A model generated the notes under the pieces. The model was not told where the DNA came from and did not search any database. It worked only from the letters and a program-made list of their open reading frames with translations. From an uncultured Oscillospiraceae bacterium (GTDB taxonomy: Bacteria > Bacillota > Clostridia > Oscillospirales > Oscillospiraceae), in assembly GCA_910579965.1 (NCBI GenBank), contig CAJTWF010000013.1:1-55632 (forward strand): DNA of 55,632 bases, written 5' to 3'. Below, in pieces: positions 16,603-24,115 of the stretch; positions within the stretch are counted from its first letter, which is position 1; each line of letters opens with the position of its first letter. The translations under genes were made by a program, and so were the position numbers.

Positions 16603-16933
16603 ATTGGCGGTTTTTCTCGCCCCAAACGCACATTGCGTCCAGAATGGGAATCAGGGACCGCCCCCGCTCCGTCAAGCTGTACTCCACCTTGGGCGGAATT
16701 TGAGGGTACTCCTCCCGATGGACAAGGCCGTCCGACTCCAGCTCCTTCAGACTGGAGCTGAGGGTCTTATAGGATATGGTGCCAATGTACTTTTTCATCT
16801 CGTTGAACCGGACCACCTGAAATTCCATCAGGGCATACAGGATATTCATTTTATACTTTCCGTTGATCAGCGACAGGGTATAACTGAACCCTGTGCTCCC
16901 CAGACAGGCCCCGGCGATGCACTGATTTGTCAT
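16601..16933 (-). CDS. HxlR family transcriptional regulator
   Basis: A 110-residue winged-helix protein with HxlR family sequence: GKYKMNILYALM, RFNEMKKYIGTISYKTLSSSLKELE and PPKVEYSLTERG. Regulators of this family respond to reactive electrophiles or redox stress, often through a cysteine; C5 and C10 lie near the N-terminus. The gene is divergent from two flavin reductase genes and shares with them a dyad operator. The start is the ATG at 16933 behind AAAGGAG; the much longer frame upstream reads into the divergent gene and is not real. Confidence 0.9.
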   Translation of the reverse strand: MTNQCIAGACLGSTGFSYTLSLINGKYKMNILYALMEFQVVRFNEMKKYIGTISYKTLSSSLKELESDGLVHREEYPQIPPKVEYSLTERGRSLIPILDAMCVWGEKNRQ

Positions 16934-16952
16934 ACGGTACACTCTCCTTTTA

Positions 16953-17032
16953 GTAAGTACCGCACTTTCATGTGCGTACTTGCTTTTTTTCTTATCCATG
17001 CTTATGATAGTGCATACCAGGAGTGAAGTCAA
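16953..17032. promoter_or_regulatory. Divergent hxlR / flavin reductase promoters with shared operator
   Basis: Plus strand: TTGCTT (16980-16985), 17 nt, TATGAT (17003-17008). Minus strand: TTGACT (17032-17027), 17 nt, TATCAT (17009-17004). The dyad at 16953-16983 (AGTACcGCAC/GTGCGTACT) overlaps the plus -35 box and lies just past the minus start site. One bound HxlR dimer could repress both directions. Confidence 0.65.
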
Positions 17033-17068
17033 TAGCTCAACAAATTTCATCAAACAGGAGAGTGCTTT

Positions 17069-17614
17069 ATGGGCAAAAAAATCGTGGTCATCACTGGCAG
17101 TCCCCGCAAAGGCGGCAACAGCTTCGCTATGACCAACGCCTTCATCCAGGCTACTGAGGCCAAGGGGCACGCCGTCACCCGCTTTGACGCGGCCATGCAG
17201 AATGTGGGCGGATGCCGCGCCTGCGAAGCATGCTTCAAGACAGGGAAGGCATGCTCCTTTGACGATGCCTTCAACACGATTGCTCCCGCAATTCTGGAGG
17301 CGGACGCAGTCGTATTCACCATGCCGGTCTACTGGTATACCATCCCCGCCCAGATCAAAGGCGTTATTGACAGGCTGTTCTCCTTTGTGGTTGGCGGCAA
17401 GGACGTGGCGGGTAAGGAGTGCGCCCTGATTGCCTGCTGTGAGGAGGAGGACATGTCTGTTTTTGACGGTGTGCGCATTCCGATGGAGCGCACTGCCGCG
17501 CTGCTGAAATGGACGATGGCAGGAGAGGTTTTGATTCCTGGCGTATTGAACAAAGGAGACATCGACAGAACGGACGGCTGCAAGCAGGCGGCGGCCCTGG
17601 CGGATAAGCTGTAG
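17069..17614 (+). CDS. Flavodoxin-family NAD(P)H-dependent FMN reductase
   Basis: A 181-residue flavodoxin-fold protein. The phosphate-binding loop is TGSPRKGGNS (residues 9-18), and a cysteine cluster CRACEACFKTGKAC follows near residue 50, as in the NADPH-dependent FMN reductase/iron-sulfur flavoprotein group. YWYTIPAQIKGVIDRL is the conserved flavin-site helix region. It lies immediately downstream of the HxlR-controlled promoter and is followed after 14 bases by a second homologue. It probably reduces quinones, nitro compounds or other electrophiles sensed by HxlR. Confidence 0.88.
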   Translation: MGKKIVVITGSPRKGGNSFAMTNAFIQATEAKGHAVTRFDAAMQNVGGCRACEACFKTGKACSFDDAFNTIAPAILEADAVVFTMPVYWYTIPAQIKGVIDRLFSFVVGGKDVAGKECALIACCEEEDMSVFDGVRIPMERTAALLKWTMAGEVLIPGVLNKGDIDRTDGCKQAAALADKL

Positions 17615-17628
17615 AGGGAGGGCGTATA

Positions 17629-18177
17629 ATGGCGGCAAAAATTCTGATACTCAACGGCAGTCCCCGAAAAAACGGGAATACGTCCCAACTGGTAAGCGCC
17701 TTTACCCGCGGCGCGGAGGAGACGGGAAACAAGGTCACCGCCTTTTTCCTGGATAAGATGTGCATTCACGGCTGCAAGGGCTGCTTCGGCGGCGGCAAGG
17801 ACCCGGAGCATCCATGCGTCCAGCGGGACGACATGGAGCAGATATACGCAGCCTACAGGGCCGCCGATGTGGTGGTTCTGGCCTCCCCCTTGTACTACTG
17901 GACCATCAGCGGCCAGCTGAAAACCGCCATTGACAGGCTGTTTGCTGTTGCGGAGTGCGATAAGGACTACCGGAACCCCAGCAAAAAGTGCGTTCTGCTG
18001 ATGGCGGCCGAGGGTAACGGCTACGAGGAAACCACCTACTGGTACGATCGGTTGATGTCTCACTTAGGTTGGGACAGCCTGGGGAAGGTGCTGTGCGGCG
18101 GCGTGATGGCCGCAGGCGATATCCAGGGCCGTCCGGAGCTGGATACTGCCTATCAGCTGGGCAGGTCCATGGAATAA
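17629..18177 (+). CDS. Flavodoxin-family NAD(P)H-dependent oxidoreductase (second copy)
   Basis: A 182-residue homologue of the preceding gene, with NGSPRKNGNTSQL at residues 9-21, cysteines in CIHGCKGCFGGGKDPEHPC, and PLYYWTISGQLKTAIDRL. The two proteins have diverged considerably outside these motifs, so this is an old duplication. It is co-transcribed with the first copy and ends before a strong terminator. Substrate unknown. Confidence 0.88.
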   Translation: MAAKILILNGSPRKNGNTSQLVSAFTRGAEETGNKVTAFFLDKMCIHGCKGCFGGGKDPEHPCVQRDDMEQIYAAYRAADVVVLASPLYYWTISGQLKTAIDRLFAVAECDKDYRNPSKKCVLLMAAEGNGYEETTYWYDRLMSHLGWDSLGKVLCGGVMAAGDIQGRPELDTAYQLGRSME

Positions 18178-18187
18178 TTCGCAAAGC

Positions 18188-18222
18188 AAGACCCGCAGGG
18201 TGAACGCCCTGCGGGTCTTGTT
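18188..18222 (+). terminator. Terminator after the flavin reductase genes
   Basis: A 13-bp perfect stem AAGACCCGCAGGG (18188-18200) with CCCTGCGGGTCTT (18207-18219), followed by GTT. Confidence 0.8.
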
Positions 18223-18284
18223 CTGGGCAGGGGGCATATCCTCCCCGGCGGCAGACTAGAATAGGATAGAGCCGCTGCTGCCGA

Positions 18285-18326
18285 CTGTCCATACTTTTGG
18301 ACAGCGATTATTGTATTCTGTTATAC
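18285..18326 (+). promoter_or_regulatory. Promoter with dyad operator before the small membrane protein
   Basis: TTGGAC (18297-18302), an 18-nt spacer and TTATAC (18321-18326). The perfect 7-bp inverted repeat CTGTCCA-6-TGGACAG (18285-18304) covers the -35 box, suggesting a repressor site. The regulator is unknown. Confidence 0.5.
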
Positions 18327-18354
18327 AGGAAGCAACATAAAGGAGGAAAACGCC

Positions 18355-18603
18355 ATGTATGTGAAGGAACCCGGCAAGGTAATTGATCTGACCCCCTGCC
18401 TGCGCCGCCGGGCGGCGCTGTACGCCCCCCTGGCCCTGTGGGCCCAGTACCTGTCCCTGGCTGTGCTGGTGCTCTATGGCCTGCTGCGGCTGGTGATCTG
18501 CCCGGGAACGCCCCTGGGCGCGTACAGCGGCCCCCTGTTCCTGCTCTGGCCCCTGTCCTACCTCCTGCTGCTCACCAGCTGGGTTACGGACATGCGCCTG
18601 TAA
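18355..18603 (+). CDS. Small membrane protein, unknown function
   Basis: An 82-residue protein with two hydrophobic segments (about residues 22-47 and 57-76) and a positively charged CLRRRAALY region between the N-terminus and the first segment. The ATG sits behind an excellent AAGGAGG site and a plausible promoter, which supports translation. No family is recognised. It is monocistronic, closed by a hairpin shared with convergent pyrG. Confidence 0.6.
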   Translation: MYVKEPGKVIDLTPCLRRRAALYAPLALWAQYLSLAVLVLYGLLRLVICPGTPLGAYSGPLFLLWPLSYLLLLTSWVTDMRL

Positions 18604-18608
18604 ACAGA

Positions 18609-18638
18609 CGTGCCGCGCCATGGAAATGGCGCGGCACG
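18609..18638. terminator. Bidirectional terminator between the small membrane gene and pyrG
   Basis: A perfect 13-bp stem CGTGCCGCGCCAT/ATGGCGCGGCACG with loop GGAA, lying between convergent stops. The T-tail is poor on both strands. Confidence 0.6.
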
Positions 18639-18642
18639 CGCT

Positions 18643-20244
18643 CTATGCCCTTGTCCCCTTTGCCGCCGCTACAAACTCGCGGAACAGGGGGTGGGCCCGG
18701 TTGGGACGGCTCTTGAGCTCCGGGTGGAACTGCACCCCCACAAACCAGGGGTGGTCCCTCAGCTCCACCGCCTCCACCAGCCGCCCGTCCGGGGAGAGGC
18801 CGGAGAGGACCAGTCCCGCCGCCTCCAGGTGCCGGCGGTAGTCGTTGTTGAACTCATAGCGGTGGCGGTGGCGCTCGTCGATGTGCTCTGTTCCGTAGGC
18901 CGCCGCAGCCCGGGACCCTGCGGTCAGAACGCAGGGCCAGCTGCCCAGCCGCATGGTGCCCCCCTTGCTGGTCACGCCCGCCTGATCCGGCATCAGGGCA
19001 ATGACCGGCTCCCTTGTCTGCGGGTCCAGCTCGGCGGAGTGGGCGCAGGGCAGCCCTGCGGCATGGCGGGCCAGCTCCACCACCGCCATCTGCATTCCCA
19101 GGCAGATGCCCAGGAAAGGGACCCGGTTTTCCCGGGCATAGCGGATGGCGCTGATCTTGCCCTCCACGCCCCGGTCCCCGAAGCCGCCGGGAACCAGCAC
19201 GCCGCCGCACCCGGCCAGGACCTGGGCGGCGTTATCGTCGGTCACCGTCTCGCTGTCCACCCAGCGGACCGACACCTTGACGCCGTTTTCAATGCCCGCG
19301 TGGGTCAGAGCCTCGGCCACAGAGAGGTACGCGTCGTGGAGGGCCACGTACTTCCCCACCAGGGCGATTTCCACCGCCCCCTCCAAATGCCGGGCCCGCT
19401 GGACCATGGCGGTCCACTCGGTCAGATCCGGCTCATGGCAGTCCAGACCCAGCCGCCCCACCACCGCCTCCGCCAGTCCCTCCTGCTCCAGCATCAGGGG
19501 GACCTCGTAGAGCAGATCCGCCGTCAGGTTGGGGATGACGTTCTCCACAGGGATGCCGCAGAACAGGGAGATCTTCTCCAGGACCTCCCGGGGCACGGGT
19601 CCGTCGCTGCGGCAGATCATCACGTCCGGCTGGATGCCCAGTCCCAGCAGCTCCTTGGCCGAGTGCTGGGTGGGCTTGCTCTTGCGCTCCCCGGTGCCGG
19701 GGATGGACACGATGAGAGACACGTGGAGGAACATGACGTTCTGCCGCCCCCGCTCCGCCGCCACCTGGCGGATGGCCTCCAGAAAGGGCTGGGACTCGAT
19801 GTCCCCCACCGTGCCGCCGATCTCCACAATGGCCACGTCCACGCCCGGCTGATCCAGCTGGCAGATGCGCCGCTTGATCTCGTCGGTGATGTGGGGGATG
19901 ATCTGCACCGTGCCCCCCAGAAAATCCCCCCGCCGCTCCCGGCTGAGGACCTCCCAGTAGACCCTGCCCGCGGAGACGGAGGAGTTTACGTCCAGGCTCT
20001 CGTCAATAAACCGCTCGTAGTGGCCCAGATCCAGGTCCGTCTCCGCCCCGTCGTCGGTGACGAACACCTCCCCGTGCTGGTAGGGGCTCATGGTGCCCGG
20101 GTCCACGTTGAGATAGGGGTCCAGCTTCTGCACCCGCACGCGCAGGCCCCGCTGCTTGAGCAGGCGGCCCAGGGCGGCGGCGGTGATCCCCTTGCCCAGG
20201 CCCGAAACCACGCCGCCGGTGACAAAGATGTATTTTACCGGCAT
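18643..20244 (-). CDS. pyrG: CTP synthase
   Basis: PyrG makes CTP from UTP, ATP and glutamine. The 533-residue protein has the N-terminal amidoligase domain (MPVKYIFVTGGVVSGLGKG, then DPYLNVDPGTMSPYQHGEVFV) and a C-terminal glutaminase domain with nucleophile Cys in GICLGMQM and the His-Glu pair in GVQFHPELKSRP. The start at 20244 follows GGAGGG; the frame extends 19 codons further without support. It is transcribed alone from a TTGACT/TACTAT promoter. Confidence 0.97.
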   Translation of the reverse strand: MPVKYIFVTGGVVSGLGKGITAAALGRLLKQRGLRVRVQKLDPYLNVDPGTMSPYQHGEVFVTDDGAETDLDLGHYERFIDESLDVNSSVSAGRVYWEVLSRERRGDFLGGTVQIIPHITDEIKRRICQLDQPGVDVAIVEIGGTVGDIESQPFLEAIRQVAAERGRQNVMFLHVSLIVSIPGTGERKSKPTQHSAKELLGLGIQPDVMICRSDGPVPREVLEKISLFCGIPVENVIPNLTADLLYEVPLMLEQEGLAEAVVGRLGLDCHEPDLTEWTAMVQRARHLEGAVEIALVGKYVALHDAYLSVAEALTHAGIENGVKVSVRWVDSETVTDDNAAQVLAGCGGVLVPGGFGDRGVEGKISAIRYARENRVPFLGICLGMQMAVVELARHAAGLPCAHSAELDPQTREPVIALMPDQAGVTSKGGTMRLGSWPCVLTAGSRAAAAYGTEHIDERHRHRYEFNNDYRRHLEAAGLVLSGLSPDGRLVEAVELRDHPWFVGVQFHPELKSRPNRAHPLFREFVAAAKGTRA

Positions 20245-20300
20245 CAAATATCCCTCCTCCGCAGCGGAGCTCCGCTCCTGCCGCAAAATAATATTTTCCA

Positions 20301-20329
20301 ATAGTACCCCTTCTGTCGGAAAAAGTCAA
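20301..20329 (-). promoter_or_regulatory. pyrG promoter
   Basis: Minus strand TTGACT (20329-20324), 17 nt, TACTAT (20306-20301). The leader contains the palindrome AGCGGAGCTCCGCT (20263-20276), a possible control hairpin. The initially transcribed sequence does not show the GGGC motif used in CTP-sensing attenuation of pyrG in some Firmicutes. Confidence 0.6.
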
Positions 20330-20401
20330 GGCGGCAAAAAAGGAGAATAGCACAAAAATTTTCCGTCTCCTTGTTACAAAATTGTAATTCTTTTTCCTTT
20401 A

Positions 20402-20433
20402 TATTGTGGTACACTAGAAAATATACCACAATA
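20402..20433 (+). promoter_or_regulatory. Perfect 10-bp inverted repeat before the vanW-like gene
   Basis: TATTGTGGTA (20402-20411), a 12-nt spacer, TACCACAATA (20424-20433). It overlaps a -10-like TACACT at 20410-20415 and lies 40 bases before the ribosome site. It may be an operator or an mRNA hairpin; a good -35 box is not evident. Confidence 0.5.
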
Positions 20434-20475
20434 GGAACGCTTCCCCCTCTCTTCTGGGGGAAGAAGGAGGTTGGC

Positions 20476-22248
20476 ATGGATGGAAAACGGGTCTCACAGC
20501 AGGAGCTGCTGGAGCAGACCAACAAGAATAGGGGCGGCAAGGCCGGCTGGATCGCCGCCGCGGCGGCGGCAGGCCTGCTCATCGCCGCCGCGGCCGGACT
20601 GTGCGCCTACGCCGGCAGCTACCAGCAGGTCTTCCCGGGCGTACAGCTGGGGGAGGAGTCCCTGGAGGGGCTGAGCCGGGAGGAACTGGCGGAGCGGGTG
20701 AGCCCGGACGCCCTGCTGAGCGGAGAGGTGACCGTCACCGCCAACGGGCTGGAGCTCGGTACATACACCCAGAAGGAGCTGGGCGCCCAGGTTGATACAG
20801 AGGAGCTGACGGACGCCGCCTGGCACATTGGCCGGGAGGAGGGCGCGCTGGGCTGGCTGAAAAACGGCTGGACCATGCTCAAGGGCCGTCTGGGCGGGTC
20901 CACCAAGGTGGAGGCGGAGGTCAGCGCCTTTGACCCGGCGATCCTGCGCCGCACTGCCCAGGAGCTGGCGGCCGGCTTTGACCGTCAGAGCATCGACGGC
21001 AGCTACCAGCTCAGCCGGGACGGCCTGTACGCCACCAAGCCCGCCGCGGGCCAGCGGCTGGACCAGGAGGGCCTGGTGGAGGAGCTGGAGTACCTGGAGG
21101 GGGATCCCGGCGAGGTGGAGGCCCCATGGGAGGAGCTGCCGGCCCTGGATCTGGACCTCCAGGCCCTGGCCCAGGAGCTGAACGCGGAGCCCAGCGCCGC
21201 CCGGTACGACGTGGAGACCGGCAAGGTGGTGGACGGCGAGGTGGGGGTCCGGCTGGACCCGGAGGCCGCCGCCTTTGCCCTGGAGGCCGCCGTGCCCGGG
21301 GAGACGGTGCAGCTGCCCGCCGAGGTGGTCTACCCGAAGATGACCGCCCAGGAGCTGGAGGCGGTGCTGTTCCGGGACGTGCTGAGCACCACCACCACCA
21401 ACGTCAGCGGCACCGGCGCCCGCAAGGGCAACGTGAAGCTGGCCGGCGCGGCGGTGAACGGGCTGGTGCTCAACGATGGGGATGTGTTTGACTACAATCA
21501 GGTGGTGGGCAAGCGGACTGTGGAGCGGGGCTACGGCGAGGCGGCCACCTACGTCAACGGCGAGACCGTCAACACCGTGGGCGGCGGCATCTGCCAGGTC
21601 TCCAGCACCATCTACCTGGCCACTCTGCTGGCCAATCTGGAGATCGTGGAGCGCTACAACCACCGCTTCTACCCCGGCTACATCACCCTGGGCATGGACG
21701 CCACCGTCAGCTGGGGCGGGCCGGAGTTCCGCTTCAAGAACAACACCGGCTACCCCATCCGGATCGACGTGGGCTACGCCAACAGCAAGCTCACCGTCAC
21801 CATCGTAGGCACCAAGACCGACGACACCTACGTGAAGATGACCTATGATCTGCTGGGCACCACCAAGTACGAGACCGAGTACGTGGAGACGGAGGAGCTG
21901 CCCTGGGGGGAGCAGCGGCAGAAGCAGAACGGCTACACCGGCTATGAGGTGGTCTCCTACCGCAACGTCTACAAGGGCGACGGCACGCTCCTCTCCAGCA
22001 ATGTGGAGGCCAAGAGCAACTATAAAAGCCGCAACCAGATCATCCTCTCCGGCACCGCCGGCCGGCCGGTAACGCCGGAGATGCCGGACTTCAGCCAGCC
22101 CACCGTGGGGGACGCGGGCATACCCGTGCCGCCCCCCATGCCGGACGCCGGCGGCGAGCCCGCGCCTCCGCCGGCCCAGGAGGATCCCCCGCAGCCCGCG
22201 CCCGCGCCGGAGCCGGACACGGATATTCCCGGGTGGCTGCTGCACTGA
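20476..22248 (+). CDS. VanW family envelope protein
   Basis: A 590-residue membrane-anchored protein. Residues about 24-45 form a signal anchor (Ala/Leu-rich after KAGWIA). The extracytoplasmic part has two putative peptidoglycan-binding-4-like regions (about 50-300) and a VanW domain (about 310-450; GDVFDYNQVVGKRT, GGGICQVSSTIYLATL, NHRFYPGYITLGMDATV). A G5-like beta region and a Pro-rich tail end in DIPGWLLH. VanW proteins accompany vancomycin-resistance and cell-wall loci, but their activity is unknown. The ATG follows AAGGAGG. The terminal DIPGWLL also occurs in the SLH protein at 52319. Confidence 0.9.
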   Translation: MDGKRVSQQELLEQTNKNRGGKAGWIAAAAAAGLLIAAAAGLCAYAGSYQQVFPGVQLGEESLEGLSREELAERVSPDALLSGEVTVTANGLELGTYTQKELGAQVDTEELTDAAWHIGREEGALGWLKNGWTMLKGRLGGSTKVEAEVSAFDPAILRRTAQELAAGFDRQSIDGSYQLSRDGLYATKPAAGQRLDQEGLVEELEYLEGDPGEVEAPWEELPALDLDLQALAQELNAEPSAARYDVETGKVVDGEVGVRLDPEAAAFALEAAVPGETVQLPAEVVYPKMTAQELEAVLFRDVLSTTTTNVSGTGARKGNVKLAGAAVNGLVLNDGDVFDYNQVVGKRTVERGYGEAATYVNGETVNTVGGGICQVSSTIYLATLLANLEIVERYNHRFYPGYITLGMDATVSWGGPEFRFKNNTGYPIRIDVGYANSKLTVTIVGTKTDDTYVKMTYDLLGTTKYETEYVETEELPWGEQRQKQNGYTGYEVVSYRNVYKGDGTLLSSNVEAKSNYKSRNQIILSGTAGRPVTPEMPDFSQPTVGDAGIPVPPPMPDAGGEPAPPPAQEDPPQPAPAPEPDTDIPGWLLH

Positions 22249-22315
22249 GCGGCCGTTCCCGGGCCGGGCTCATGGACTTTCCCTGTGCCCGGAGAAAACA
22301 ACAAGCAAAGACGCA

Positions 22316-22360
22316 AAACCCCGTACAGCCGGCAGACTGCCGGCTGTACGGGGTTTCTTT
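22316..22360 (+). terminator. Terminator after the vanW-like gene
   Basis: AAACCCCGTACAGCCGGC pairs perfectly with the mirror sequence ending GTACGGGGTTT, followed by CTTTC. The stem is about 18 bp and stands between convergent genes, so it may serve both. Confidence 0.85.
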
Positions 22361-22388
22361 CAGGCTGTGAGAGGTCACAGCGCTTCTT

Positions 22389-23000
22389 TTATAGGGCGCT
22401 GCCGTCGATCCTCCGGTCCTTGAAGTAGTAGGCCCGGTCATGCTCCCCGATCTCCCGCAGCACCCGGCAGGGGTTCCCCACGGCCAGCACGCTGGCGGGA
22501 ACGTCCTTGGTGACAATGCTCCCCGCGCCAATGACCGCGTTGTCCCCCACCGTGACCCCGGGCAGGAGGATGGCCCCCGCGCCGATCCAGCAGTTCCTGC
22601 CGATATGGACCGGCGCGTTGTACTGGAAGCCCTGCTCCCGCAGCTCCGGCAGAAGGGGGTGCCCCGCCGTGGCCACCACCACGTTGGGGCCGAACATGGT
22701 GTTGTCCCCCACGTAGATGTGGGTGTCGTCCACCAGGGTCAGGTTGAAGTTGGCGTAGATGTTCCGCCCGAAGTGGACGTGGCGTCCGCCCCAGTTGGCG
22801 TGGAGGGGCGGCTCGATGTAGCACCCCTCCCCGATCTCCGCGAACAGCTCCCGGAGCAGAGTCTCCCGCTCCGCCAGCTGGGAGGGCCGGGTGGCGTTGA
22901 AGTCCCAGAGCCGGTCCAGCCAGTCCAGCTGCTCCTGAAACAGGGCCTCGTCCATGGGCAGGTACAGCGCCCCGCTGTGCATCTTTTCCTGAATGGTCAT
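22389..23000 (-). CDS. Sugar O-acetyltransferase (Maa/LacA type)
   Basis: A 203-residue left-handed beta-helix acetyltransferase that transfers acetyl from acetyl-CoA to a sugar hydroxyl. Hallmarks are an N-terminal helical cap (MTIQEKMHSGALY), the hexapeptide repeats from about residue 75 (YVGDNTMFGPNVVV, CWIGAGAILLPGVTVGDNAVIGAGSIVTKDVP), and the catalytic His in ATAGHP. It is the last gene of the minus-strand run that starts upstream with merR, 13 bases after the ybjQ-like gene, but may not be functionally linked. Confidence 0.93.
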   Translation of the reverse strand: MTIQEKMHSGALYLPMDEALFQEQLDWLDRLWDFNATRPSQLAERETLLRELFAEIGEGCYIEPPLHANWGGRHVHFGRNIYANFNLTLVDDTHIYVGDNTMFGPNVVVATAGHPLLPELREQGFQYNAPVHIGRNCWIGAGAILLPGVTVGDNAVIGAGSIVTKDVPASVLAVGNPCRVLREIGEHDRAYYFKDRRIDGSAL

Positions 23001-23013
23001 AGGGCGGATCCTT

Positions 23014-23325
23014 TCACCGCAGGCGAACCGCGGTGCCGTAGGCGATGACCTCCGCCGCCCCCTGCATCACAGAGGACGAGCCGAAGCGGATGTTCACAAT
23101 GGCGTCCGCTCCCAGGGCCTCCGCCTCGTCCACCATGCGCTTGGTGGCCAGCTGGCGGGCCTCCACCAGCATCTCCGTGTAGCCGGTGATCTCACCGCCC
23201 ACCAGGGTTTTCATCCCGGCCATGAAGTCCTTGCCGAAGTTCTTCGACTGCACGATGGTCCCCTTAACGATCCCCAGGGCCTCGATCTCCTTCCCGGGCA
23301 CGTGGTCAATATTGAGCAGCAGCAT
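23014..23325 (-). CDS. YbjQ/UPF0145 family protein
   Basis: A 103-residue protein of the YbjQ (UPF0145, putative heavy-metal-binding) family: NFGKDFMAGMKTLVGGEITGYTEMLVEAR and ADAIVNIRFGSSSVM are characteristic. Proteins of this fold form pentamers and their function is not established. The ATG follows AAGGAGGAG. The start lies inside the end of the small membrane protein gene upstream (20-base overlap), so the two are coupled. Confidence 0.93.
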   Translation of the reverse strand: MLLLNIDHVPGKEIEALGIVKGTIVQSKNFGKDFMAGMKTLVGGEITGYTEMLVEARQLATKRMVDEAEALGADAIVNIRFGSSSVMQGAAEVIAYGTAVRLR

Positions 23326-23569
23326 CTTCTTCTCCTCCTTGTATTTCCTCTAGTCTTTTTTTCAGATTTATCCAGATGGGGACAATGCTCCCCAGTTCCA
23401 GAACCAGAACAATCACCAGCAGCTTTGAGAGGAAGCTCCCCCCGTCCCTGCCCCACCGCAGCCACAGCAGCACCGCGGCCATCAGCAGCCGCATGGCCGT
23501 GGAGACAGCCGCGCTCCAGATGGCCTCCCTGCGCCGCTGGGCCTGGGCGTTTTCAGTATTTTTTGGCAT
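23306..23569 (-). CDS. Small membrane protein with shared acidic C-terminal tail (3)
   Basis: An 87-residue protein with two hydrophobic stretches (about 18-37 and 46-67) and the tail LEEIQGGEEDAAAQY. The tail resembles those of the two small proteins and the MerR regulator upstream. It starts at the ATG 23569 behind GGAGG; codons further upstream are not supported. It overlaps the previous gene by 17 bases and the ybjQ-like gene by 20, so it belongs to the same coupled operon. No known family. Confidence 0.7.
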   Translation of the reverse strand: MPKNTENAQAQRRREAIWSAAVSTAMRLLMAAVLLWLRWGRDGGSFLSKLLVIVLVLELGSIVPIWINLKKRLEEIQGGEEDAAAQY

Positions 23570-23765
23570 CCTCTTCCTCCCCGCTGTCAATCTCCCGCAG
23601 GCGCTGGCCCATGGCGTACAGCACGCCCACGATCACCGCGCCGCCCACAGTGGCCCCCAGCAGCCCCGCAGCCGCCGCCAGCCCGCCTGTGATGGGCAGC
23701 AGGTACACCACTACCAGCGCCGCCACCACAATGGGGGCGATCTTCTTTTTGCTCCTCTTGTTCAT
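23553..23765 (-). CDS. Small membrane protein with shared acidic C-terminal tail (2)
   Basis: A 70-residue protein MNKRSKKKIAPIVVAALV... with two hydrophobic segments and the tail REIDSGEEEDAKKY. The tail and the second segment (VGVLYAMGQRLREI) match the C-terminus of the MerR protein (GVLYALFQRIREI). The lysine-rich N-terminus should stay in the cytoplasm. The ATG at 23765 follows AAGGAG with 9-nt spacing; a TTG one codon upstream is less likely. It appears to derive from duplication of the MerR C-terminal membrane region. Confidence 0.72.
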   Translation of the reverse strand: MNKRSKKKIAPIVVAALVVVYLLPITGGLAAAAGLLGATVGGAVIVGVLYAMGQRLREIDSGEEEDAKKY

Positions 23766-23822
23766 CAATCACAGCTCCTTTACAGCAAACAGGGCGTTTT
23801 TCCGCCGCTGGGCCCGCCGGCA

Positions 23823-24089
23823 TCAGTATTTTTGGGCGTCCTCTTTTTCCCCGCTGTCAGCCTCCCGCAGATGCCGGGCCAGGACGTACCGCGCGATCAG
23901 GATCGTCGCACCGCCCACCAGAATATACGTCAGCAGGAACGTCAGCAGGAACGGAACCGCCGCCCTGCCCTCCAACGGCCCCAGCAGACCGGCCAGGGCG
24001 GCTATTCCGCCCGCAATGCCCAGCAGGTACAGCGCCACCAGCATAGCCATCACAATGGCGGCGATCTTCTTTTCATTCTTGTCTGGCAT
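23823..24089 (-). CDS. Small membrane protein with shared acidic C-terminal tail (1)
   Basis: An 88-residue protein MPDKNEKKIAAIVMAMLVALYLL... with two hydrophobic segments (about 9-37 and 46-70) and the tail LREADSGEKEDAQKY. The N-terminal half is close to that of the next small protein (KKIAxIVxAxLVxxYLL). The ATG follows AAGGAG. It lies 26 bases after the merR stop. The longer open frame running back into merR is an artefact of the GC-rich sequence. Confidence 0.72.
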   Translation of the reverse strand: MPDKNEKKIAAIVMAMLVALYLLGIAGGIAALAGLLGPLEGRAAVPFLLTFLLTYILVGGATILIARYVLARHLREADSGEKEDAQKY

Positions 24090-24115
24090 CCGTATCACTC
24101 CTTCCTGGTAAACAT

